Source: Euglena gracilis (taxonomy: Eukaryota > Euglenida > Euglenophyceae > Euglenales). Taken from it: 64,000 bases of DNA. A program made the translations under genes and the position numbers. The DNA lies in contig CP154955.1 in the NCBI GenBank assembly GCA_039621445.1, forward strand, positions 14,323,307-14,387,306, read 5' to 3'. This document shows, in pieces, positions 14,001 through 25,400 of the stretch (positions within the stretch are counted from its first letter, which is position 1; the number at the start of each line of letters is the position of its first letter). The notes beneath the pieces are model-generated. The model was not told the origin of the DNA. It ran no database searches and saw only the letters and a program-made list of their open reading frames with translations.

Positions 14001-16426
14001 GGTAGGGCACACGCCAAAAGTGCCCTAGCACAACCCCGGCGCCGAAGGTGCCGGGGAGCCAAAAATGGCCTATTTTCAAAGGAATGTGCCTGGGCACAGG
14101 CCAAAATCTGACCCCCCCCCGGGGGTTGTGCCTGCCAAAAAAAAAACAGCCACAGTGCACACAGGGGGGGGGGGTTGTGCCTGCCTGGGCAGGCACTCAC
14201 AGGCACTCCGGACCTCCCCCCCTGGGGTTGGTAAAAAAACAGCCTGTGGGGGACCCCTGGGAACACACCCCAGGGAGGGTTAGTGGAGGGCCCAGCCAGT
14301 GGCTTCTTTCTAGTGGCCAGCAAAGTGGCCAGCTGGTATGGAACCCCCCCCCCCCCGAGTCCTGAGCCTGGTGGCAGCACCTCCAAAGGCCACAATTATG
14401 TTACCCCTCCCAACCTCAACCACAGTTTTAGTTGCAATTTTCTGTTTGCAAAATACGTTCATGGATGCGAGTGCGGACCAAACCCCGACTCTGCAGGGCA
14501 AAGCGGACCTCAACCTTCGTGACGATGACGGGGACTCCGCCCTGCACTACGCTTGTCTGAAGGGCCACGGCAATATCGTTGCGCTGCTCCTGCCCAGGTT
14601 CGTATGGGTTGACAGTGTCGGGTTTGCTTGGTTTGTCGAATGGAGGTTAAAGAGTAGGTGGGGGGACAGCGGGTCAAGGAATTGTTGGCTCCCGGTGACT
14701 TCAATTGTTTTTCATCAGCGGTTAGTTGGACGTCCTTCATTCTGGGGGGTTGTGTAATGGCCGAGGGAGGTTTGGTGGACGCAACCATCCAAAAGGTTGG
14801 TTTTGGGTTGTTTTGGGTTTTTTTTTCCCCACCCAAGCGTCATGAAAACATCATGGTTGGCAAAGGTCGTCGGAACTCATTTTGTAGGCGTTGGGTTTTA
14901 GGTTGTTGTTGGTTGGCAGTGGTGGCCTTCTCCTCTGTTTGGGAAGGGGGGGCGCCGGCTCCTACCAGTGTATAGCTCTGACCACAACCTGTGCCAACTT
15001 ATGTTGGCGGACGGGACGTGCAAAACAACGGCCAGGGGGTTGGGACCAGCTGCCCAGGAGCCTGCCGGGGAAGGCCGGGGCGAACGCGCAGTCCCAGCGG
15101 GAGGACGGGGCCACGCCGCTCATCATCGCGGCGGAGAACAACTTCCGCGAGTGCGTGCCGCAGCTGCTGAAGGTGTGCCGCACCGTCCCGCCCGACACAC
15201 CGCCATGGCCGCCGCTTTGCCCACCTGCAGGGCAGAACGGGAATCGGCCGAACAGCCAGGGTGGTGGGTGGGGGGGGGTCGACCCCCCCCACCCCTATGG
15301 TGGGTGGGGGGGTTGACCCCCCCCACCACCTCTTCCTGTATTTCCGGGAGCACCAATTTTTGGACCTGAAAAAAAATTTCCGGCGCCTTCGGCACCGGGT
15401 GTTTTTTTTTTGACCCATTTTGGGACCCATATTGGGGGCGCCCCCGAAAACCACCCAAAACCCCATTTTTTCACACCTTCCAAAAATTCGAAATTTTCTC
15501 AAAAATGTTGATTTTGAGAGGTTTTTGAAGCAAAAAAAATGCCATTGAAAGTCCAAAAAAGTTCAACGAGAAAAAAATGTCAGTAAAATTTGACTGTGCC
15601 AAATTTTTGTCCACTTTTTTTGACCTTCGGTTTTCCACCCCCCCCCCCTTCCTAAAAAGTACCAGTTTTTAGGACGGAAAATCTTGAGATTTTTTGTGAA
15701 AAAAAGTGGTTTTCCATCAAAAAAATCATGTGTTTGGGTTCATTTTTCAAAAAAAAATTCAAAAAAATTTCTGGCCAAAATCCCTGTTTCCCCGAAATCG
15801 GTGAAAATGCTGTGGTGGGTGGGGGGGTCGACCCCCCCCCCCCACCAGGCCTTCCCATTCTGCCCTGCCCACCTGATGCCCCCACCAGCGAGTCTCTGAA
15901 CAGGCGAGGTGTGGACGTCGTGCGCGCTCCCCCGCCGTGCCTTCCCCAGGCTGGGGCAGACCTCCACCACAGCGACGCCAGCGGCTGCACCGCACTGCAC
16001 CTTGCAGCCAGGGGCTGTCTCTCCAAAGCAATGGCTGGAATCCAACAGGGATGACCCCTGAGCCCCGAATTCAAGGATGTGCCTACTGCTTTTTTGCATC
16101 CATCGTTTTCCATCCTTTTTGGTTTCTCAGCGCGAAATGTGGCAAGCCTGGACCCGGAGTCCTGGCCTTTTTGCATGGAAGTTTGTGCTGTCGAAAGCCA
16201 CCCCCCCTTGGGCCACTTTTTGGGTCAGTGGTGTGTCCCCTCCCCCCCCCGTTGCACTACGGCTTCTTGTCTGTTTATGGCCGGCGCTAACTTCGCTTCC
16301 CAGTTTTGCTGTGTGGCGAGGGACCCCTTCCACCAGTGCCCCTGTGTTCCTCCACCTGGCCGGGTGAGCAACTCTGGTGTGGTTCCAGTGCTGTGGGGAC
16401 ACACACCTCACCTGTGTATCTCCTGA

Positions 16427-16462
<36 letters not shown>

Positions 16463-17771
16463 TTCCCCCCAGGGGGAAATACATTTCAATACAATACAAT
16501 TGCAATACAATTTCCCTGTATTTCCCCCCACAGGCCACTTTTCGGGTCAGTGGTCCCCCCCCTGCCCCCCCCCCCCCCCCCCCGGGGGCCCCCCGCCACC
16601 AGCCCCCTGGTGGGGGGGCCCCCGGGGCCCCCGCTGGTGGCCTATGGTGGCCGAGCTGGCCCCCCCCCCCGTACCCCACGGCCCGCGGGAGGGCGCCACG
16701 CCGCTGATGTTCGCCGCGCAGAAGAACCACCCGGAGTGCGTCCGGCTGCTGCTGCAGGTCCGCGGGCGGCACGGCGCGAGGCCAGTAACCCCAACCCTAA
16801 CCCGGAGGAGGGCAACGCTAACCCTGGAGGGCAGTTAACCAGGGGGGGGAGAAAATTGCACCGTGCAATTTGTGCAATTTTGTGCGATTTTGTTCAATTT
16901 GTGCAATTTTGTACAATTTTGTGCAATTTTGTGCAATTTTGTGCAATTTTGTGCAATTTTGTGCAATTTTGTGCAATTTTTTTTGCACTGCAATTTTTGC
17001 CCCCCCTGATGCGCAATTTCTCCCCCCCCTGAGTTAACCCCAGACAGTTTGGGCCGCTCGTTGGCGGCCGGTGGGGTCTCCGGCCCACATATTTTTCCGG
17101 CAGTTTGAAACCACGGGGTTCGACTCGCCTGTTCTGCGTTGGCAGAGCTCTGCTTCGCTGCAAATTACCACTGTGGCGCACCTTGTCTTCGGGGGACGTG
17201 AGGAGGGTTTGGGGCAATGGGCAAGGGTTTGGCGGAGAGTGCTTCCCTGGGCTTTGCAGTGTGGTGTCATTCGGCTGATTCCTTACCTCGAATTCTTATT
17301 CGAGGGCTTCTAACCTCCAATCCCTATTTGTGCCGATTCCCAATCCCCTCCTGCAGTTAGATTTCGCTGATTTGTGACCCCCCAACGTTGAGTGTTGTCT
17401 TGGATCCTGGGCCCTCTCTCACACTTAATTTGTGCTGATTCCGTATTCCTCTCCTGCAAATTTAAATTGCGTCGATTCCTAATTCCCATCCCACCTTCAA
17501 ATTGCGCTGATTCCTAATTTCCCGCCCGCAGGGCTCCGCCAACGTGCTGGGCCGGGACAACGCGGGGGACACCGCCCTGCACATGGCGTGCTTCCCGGGC
17601 CACACCGCCGCGGTGGCGGCGCTGCTGGAGGGCAAGGCGGACATCAATGCGGAGCGCAGCAACGGGGCCACCCCGATGATGATTGCGCAGCGCTTGGAGC
17701 ACCCCCAGCTGGTGGAGCTGCTGAAGCAGGTCACGTGTTGTGTGTGAATTGTGTGTGTGAATTGTGTGTGA

Positions 17772-17823
<52 letters not shown>

Positions 17824-20800
17824 CGCGCATCCATGCCTGTGTGTATGTGTGTATGTGTGTGTGGTGCGCATGCATATGTGTCAGATGCATGTGTGTCAGA
17901 CCAGACCTTTTTTTTTTTTAGAGGTTGGTGATTGGGGGCTGGCCCGACCATCCCTCAATGTGTGTGTTTGCTTTCCTTTTGCCCAAAATTTTTTGTCAAA
18001 TTTTGGTCTTTATAAGTGTCATGTTCAGCAAATTACATATTTTGAGAATCGAATGTTTACAACAGCTCAAAAGCATGTTTTTTTAATTTTTAGGTTTTAA
18101 TTTTTTGGCGAAATCGAAATTGTTTTTTTTTGTATCTTTTTTTTTGCACTTTTTTTTAGTGTATTCCTTTTTCTGAGGCAGCGTGATGTGCCAAGCTTCG
18201 TGCACTCCCCGAGTGTTAAATATTTATTTACCTTCGAAGACTCTTAAATGTTTTTATATTTCAGTTGGTTAACCCTCAGTTCTCAGAGTGAGAATTTGGT
18301 TTCCATTTAATTTTATGCCCATGTTGATTGTTTCGGACCTTCTGCAAATGCCAAGCTTCAAAATACTGCCACAAAAAGGCAATTTACAGGATCCGTTTTG
18401 TTGGACACCTTTGCTTTGGGCCCATCCAGGGTCTTTGATACCACAACAGATGGTTGCGCAGGTGACCCACCAACCCTCTTCTTTCTCTTCAGCACGGCGC
18501 GGTGGAGGAATAGGCCCTCCAGCCCGCCTCTCCCCCCTGCGCGGTTCTCTTTCTCCTCTTGGGTCGTCAGCGTTGACGTTGTTGACGCCTGCAGCGGATC
18601 CGAACCCGCCCCTTTCTGGTGTCGAGTGCTGCCTCGTTCTCCTCCCGCCGTCCGAATCCTTGCTGCTGACCTCCTTCGCGTTCGTTGTCAGACCGGAGTG
18701 CCCCCTCGCGGCTTTCCGCTGGCCAGCCAGCCTTGCCCCCCATAGCAGCCGGCCTCGTATATGCCACCCCTCCACGCAACCGACACACAGTCATGAGTTA
18801 GCTAGCCTTCTGCTTCGCTGTGCCTTTTCTGTCCATTTTGCAGCCTCCCAAGTTTGGAGGGGGATTTTCCATGTCGCTTTCAAGCAGACTTGCAGGTAGT
18901 GTTATGTACACTTTCCTGTTTGAGTGCTATGTGTTTCTCTCACGACCTGATCTTTTGAACAGAGCCCCTTTTACAAAGCACCCATACATACACCACCCCT
19001 TTCACAGGAAGAAAATTGGCAAACCGCACTGGTTTTCTGGTCCTCTTTGCTTAAAAGGATCAATCAAAGGAGGCAGATTACATTTAGGGTGCAGCGGAAC
19101 ACAGAGGAAAGTGTCACCTCTCAGATTGTTGCAGCATTTCTCAATCCTTTGAGATACCTCCCCCCCTTTACATGGCCGCTTGGCCCCCCTCCTCCTTCCA
19201 GACAAACTTGGTCCCCCTGAGGTTGGCCCCCCGGCCTCACATTCAATCATGGCCCAGGCCAAGCGCCCGGGGGGGGGGGGGTATCTGGTCCCTACAGCGC
19301 TGGAATTACACCAGAGTTACTCACCCGGCAAGGCGGAGCAACAAAAGAGCACTGGGGTAAGGGGTACCTGGCCACTCACCACACAGCAAGCTGGGCCAGA
19401 AGCGAAGTTAGCGCCGGCCATAAACAGACAAGAAGCCTTAGTGCAACTAAGGGGAGGTATCTGAAATGTTCAGAAGGGTTTCTTTTTTTTCCCTGGAAGT
19501 GGACAAATTTTGATGGTGTTCATGAGGGATATTTCTGAAAGCACACAGCAACAGCAAGCTTCAATCGGAAGGCTCCCTGGGGTGGTGGGGTGGTCCGGGA
19601 GACCCTCCCCATCTGCCTGGGGAGGGTTCAGAATGCCTGAAGAGGAAAATGCCGGGCATGTTCCCTTCCAACCCTTCCCTGCAGGTCCTCCGCGATGTCC
19701 GATCCAGTTTCCACAGCGAACGGGAGCTTCGTGGCCCCTGATCCACTCAAGGGGAAGGCACATCGCTCCCCTACCCCCTCTTGTGTGGCTGTCTGCCCTG
19801 GCGATGCTCACGCTCCAGCCAATCTGCGTGGGTGGATCCCATCAGCCGGCATTCTTCGCCTTTCCCAGTGCCCCCCACCAGAGTGATTTTTTTTTTTTTT
19901 GTCTCTTCCCAGCGCACAGGTCGTGTGTGTTTTCCAATCATGAGAGTGCCCACCCAGGGTCATTATGTGAATCTATGGTTTCAACTCCATCAAAAAACTT
20001 GTGGTGTTTCAACTCCAGCCACACAGACACCTCATCAGAGATGTTTTTCTGAGGAAGGTGACCCAGGGACCGGGGAGGGAAAAATTTCAATTGTACCACC
20101 TCCCACAAAAACACCTGACAGATACACATATATGGCAGCTCCCAACTATATGGCCCCCGGGTAGTTGGATCAGGGGGGGAGGTCGATCTAAATTTTTGGA
20201 TTGTTGATAGAATTTGGTTAGTGTTAGGAGTTAGATTAGTGTTAGGTGTACAAGATAAAGTTAGGCCCAAAGTAGGCCTAACTCCTAACCCTTTAGCAAT
20301 AACGCAACAAATTTTGGACACCCTGATCCAACTGTATGTCCCCCCCCCGGGGGGGGCATAGAGTTGGGAGCTGCCATGTGTATGTGTGTATGTATGTATT
20401 TCATGCGCAACACCTACAGCATTCCCTCTCGCCAACTTTTCACCAATCAAGTGCCGCTTTTCGCCTGCGTGTCAACCCCCCCGAGTCCCTTCCCTCCCAA
20501 CTGTTTGATATTTTCATTATTGGGTCTGCGTATGTGTGTCCTACGGGTGTGGCTGAAGTGGCCCCCCTGCAGAAGCCTCCCTCCCCCTGCCGTTGGCAAT
20601 GCCCTCCCTGCGGCTGTCCGCCCAACCCCATGTCATGCACGACCGCCAGCTCCCTCCCCAGGGCTGCACAGGAAGCCCCGAAACCGTATGGGTGGTGGAG
20701 CGGTCCGACCCCCCCAAGCTTTCCCGTGTTTCTGGGGGCCGTTTTTTGGAGCAAACGTTGCCTCCGGGGCTGTGGGGGTTGAGGGGTTTTTTTTTCTGTG

Positions 20801-22378
20801 GGGGGTGGGGGGGCGACACCGGGGTTTTTTTTTAGGTTGTGGCCCCCGGGGGGGGGGGGGGGGGGGGGGGTCTGGCCGAGCCCCCCCCTCGGGGGGGGGA
20901 TATATTTTTCGGCGCCAAAATTTTTTTGAAAAGTCCTATTTTTAGCATTTTTCGCGATTTTCGGCCATTTTTTTTGTGGGTCCCCCGGGACCCCCCCCCC
21001 AGGGGGCCCCCAGGGTTTGTGGATGGGTGGGTGGGGGGACCCCCCCCGGTCTTAAACAACAACCCCCGCGCGCCCCCCCCTCTCTTGTTTGGGGGTCCGA
21101 CCCTCCCCACCAAGCTTTCCCGCGCAGCCCTGTCCCTCCCTCAGACCGCTACGCTGCCCGCGTCACCCTGTTTCCCTACATGGCTGAAGAAAGTGTGTGG
21201 TCCGGGTCGCGACCAACAGCCCAACAACACCAGGTTGGAATGGGGCAGCGGAACACATTCCCCAAGCCCCCCCCCAGTTATATGGAATTTCTCTCCCCCC
21301 AATTACCCCATTTGCATTTATGCATCGAGTACAGCTGCCATCTAAACATGTTTGTGCTTCTTCTTCTTCTTCTTCTTCTTCTTCTCTTCTTTTTATTAAA
21401 AAGGCTTCCACTGTGCCAGCAATATTTGCATGGGTGCTAATGACCAAACAGACATTCGTGGTGGCAGATTTTTGTGCCCCCTCAAAACAAAATTGCGAAT
21501 TCTATTGCAATATGGTACACTCAGTGGCAAAAGTCACACAACCCCGACGTGTCAAAAGCCTTCATACCCCCCAATTTTTGCAAACCTTTGCAATTTAAAC
21601 AGGGATTCAGTTCGCTTCGGCGTCTCAAAAAGCCGCACACAAGTCCACACAACCGTGCATTTGCTTGCATGAAAGCAGATGAGAAGCTGCGTGTGTGTGT
21701 GCAACGTTGCCTGTAGTCTCTTTGAAAAGTGGGCGCAATGCCATCCACACACCATCATTTTTGGTCCCAAAGCAAAGACATCTGATTTGGGTTACAGTTC
21801 AATGAATAATTGCAACAATTGCGAATGTCATTTTCGTGCTTCTGAGTCTTCGGCGTTTGGTGCCTATGCAAAACCATCCATCTGCTGAGATCAGGTGGAT
21901 CAGACGGAGGCATCCTGGGGATGATTTGAACAAATCGACCAGATTCTGGGCCTCGCTGGCATCGCTCTTTCCCTTAAGGAGGGGGCGAACTCAGTTACTT
22001 TTTGTTTTAATTTTGCAAGTCTTTGTGTCTCTTAGTGCCCCTCCCACGAGGGACTTGTAGTGGAAAGTGAATTAAATAAGTGTTGAAATTGAAGTATTTT
22101 GAAACAATGATGATAAGATTGTACTAGGCATTTTTCTGTTGTGCAATCACACCATAATGTGAACAGAAATGTCATATATATATTGCATTCTATCCGTTCA
22201 AAACAGCATGGACACCACCAAAATCCAGAATTTATGAACATTGCTGGATATTGTTGATTTTTTTTTCGGCCTTGTCCTCATGTCTTCAACAGGTCTCGAG
22301 GAGGCCTACCATCATTTACAGACCACTCTGGGCGATCCATCGGCATATCATTGGATGCAGGTTGTCTTTTTATAAAGG

Positions 22379-22450
<72 letters not shown>

Positions 22451-25400
22451 ATAGCACAGGCTCACCAGCATGCACACAATGTACCAGATATGAAATGCAG
22501 TAAACAAAACCAGAAGCTTCACAGCATTTTTGAGAGGGGAATCACGATGCAGCCGGCGCCATCCAAATCTGATCATCTAAACTCGGGACGGGTGTTTGAG
22601 TTCTGGTGCATGTTCCTTGAAAAGCAACCCCCAAAAGCCAGCCTGAAGCCAGGCCCACAACGCCCGCTGCGCTAACGCTGACTGCCCTGCCTCAACCTCC
22701 ACACCAGCAGCCCGCTCCGTCACACCGTGTGCCCTGTGGTGTACCAAAGCTTGATTTACACACCTGTTTCTCAAATTGTTTTTTTTTTGATGGACAACCG
22801 ATTTTTTTTGGTCTTTATTTGCCACCATTGTGAAGGGGGGACGTGCGGCAAATTATTTTGCACTTTTGCGCATTTTTTAAAAAAAATTCTTTCAACAACT
22901 TTTTGGGTTTTCGCGTTTTTTCCGCGAATTTTTTAGTGACTTGTTCACCTTTTCGCATTTTTTTACCCATTCTTTGATTGTTTTGAGTTTTTATTTTGTG
23001 AATTCTTTGATTATTTTTTAAAAACGATATTTGCTTCATATTTCTTCATCATTTCTTTAAATTTGGAGTCAGTTTTGCGTGTTTTTTGGGGGGTATTTCT
23101 TGCATTTTCGCAGTTTTCGGGCCTTTTCTTCCATGTTTTGCACATTTTTTTTGCGCATTTTGGCACATTTTTGTGCTTCTTTCCGGAAGCTCGGCTTCTG
23201 ATTCTTATATGATTGGTTTTCTGGCTCTGATATTCTGATATGATTTCTGATGTCATAACTCTGATATCGTATCAGAATTCTAACCCAAAGCGGCACCCTA
23301 AAATCGCCATCCCCCGTGGTGTGCTTCTGTTTACTCTACATCTGTAACTTTGTTGACTTTTCCAATTAATTTTGGTCAAGTAATTGGGCTACAAAATAGT
23401 TTAAAAATGACATTTTCAACAGCACGTTATTTCATTTGAATATGACAAAATGTGCGCAAATATGATATGTGATAATGACATATTATTATATCTATATTCC
23501 ATTATTATATGCACATATTATAATGTTCAGATCCTTGTGTGTGCCACCATGTGCGATTCCCCATCCGCGAACTGTGATGGCCAACCCTTGTGTCCCGTCA
23601 GACTTGCTTGCGCGTCTTGCTGCGCTGGTGGGGGAGCCACCAGTTGCGGTTCCGTTGCAGGATGGCACCGACCAAGTTTCCGATGAAGGCGTGCTCTTGG
23701 TCACAGATTGATGGTCATTCGTTGTCATACAATGAAATGCTGTTTGTCGGGGCCGCACATCTTTCTGCGTTGCGCATTTTTTCCTGTAGTTTTTTTTGAT
23801 TCGATTTGGTCCTGTTGCACAGCGGCAAACGATGGATGTGAAGGTCAGAGAAGACGACTTGTGCTGAAATGATCAACTTCCAAGGTCAACAGAGCCAAGT
23901 GTCGCGCTTGTCTCTTGGGTCTTTTTGTCCCGTGGAGAAGATGCCCACTCACCATCATTCTCACGCAGCTGCGCCGACTGGCGAGCCCCCTTGTGATGAC
24001 TGGGAGGCGGCCAGACCTTTCCTGATGGAGAAAAGGGCGGGACTCTCCTTGAGGTAGTCCCAAAGCAAAAGGCCTGGGGACAGCCTTACCTGCGGCGTGT
24101 GTGACCTCCCTGGCCCCCGAGGTGGACTGCGAGTTCTGAGCAGGAAAGCCCGTTGTTTGCGTCCCCACACTGCGCCACCTTGACGGAGTTTTTTTTATGG
24201 CAACCACTTCGGGTCACCGTAGTCACAAATTTCGTTTTGAAACCCATTGAAATGTTTGAGGTGGCTGGTCTAAACAGGAATCCGAAAACCCAATAGGGTG
24301 GTGGTAGATGGGCGGCGGTCTCTCTGAATGCAGGTTGTGGTTATGTAGCCATGATGGACGCAAACCTAAAAGTGCCCCCCCCCCCCCCTGTGGGGCCCGA
24401 TTTTTCGGTCAGACTGTGCCATCGTTGACACTTCTGGCGTGGAAGTGACTTTTCTGACAAATCACCGCCGTGGGCGGGAACCCCCCAGGTTGAATGGATC
24501 GCGGTGGGGGGGGGCAGCTCCTACCCAGTGGGTGTGGGGGTGGCAGCTCCTTCCCAGTGGGGGGGGGGGCAGCTCCTAACCCCCCAAAATGGGACCCCCC
24601 AAAATAAGCCTCCCCCACTCGGTATTTTCAGCAAATGGACCCAAGTGGACAATGGTTCGCTTGGCCGTGTCCGGCCCGCGCCGTCCTGAGCCCCGCCTGG
24701 AGCGGCAGAACTGGCGGGCCCGGCTGCGGACCCTGTGCCTGGACCGCGGCTACCGCGTGGCGGTCGATGTGCGGCACACAGACCTCCATTTAGTATGTAT
24801 CACCAAAAATTTTTTTACGCATCACATGTATCACAGCCTAAAAATTAATGCATCGCACATGTATCACCCAAAAAAATTTGATGTATCACATATGTATCAC
24901 CAAAATTTTTTTAATGTATCACACATGTATCACCAAATTTTTTTAATGTGTCACACATGTATCACCAATTTTTTTTAAAAAGTTTCACATTTTTACATCA
25001 AAATGTTTTTTCAGCTTCCTGTTCCACTTTTTATCCTTGTTTCTTTCCCTCTCTGCTGATAAATGGAACATTTTTCTTGTGATAATGTTTTGGAGGACAA
25101 CTGCGCTGAGCTGCGCAACGTGGAGGACGACTGCATCCCCGACAGACAATTTTTTAAAAATTGGCCGGCCCCCCCCCCCCCCGGGTGGGTGACTAGTTTT
25201 TTCGGAGTGACTGACTGGTTTTTGGCCGTACCCCCTCCCCCCCGGGGGGGGGGGTCGGCAAAAAATCACTAAAGTGACCCGGCACCGAATGCGCCGGAAA
25301 TTTTTTTGGCTTTTTTTTGCATGTTTTTGGTCAAATTTCCTTTGGATTCCAGAGTGGCCGACCCCCCCCCCCCCGGAGGGGGTAGTGACTGACTGGTTTC

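Larger units (their letters stand above)
19731..21144 (+). other. Intron (GT-AG)
   Basis: Contains the foldback element 20131-20377 and a copy of family D at about 20770-21060. Confidence 0.55.

Noticed and set aside
18288-18899. Ser/Pro/Leu-rich open frames
   Set aside because: Moderately GC-rich but no acceptor/donor pair gives a phase that fits neighbouring exons, and the direct join 17729 to 19685 already works.
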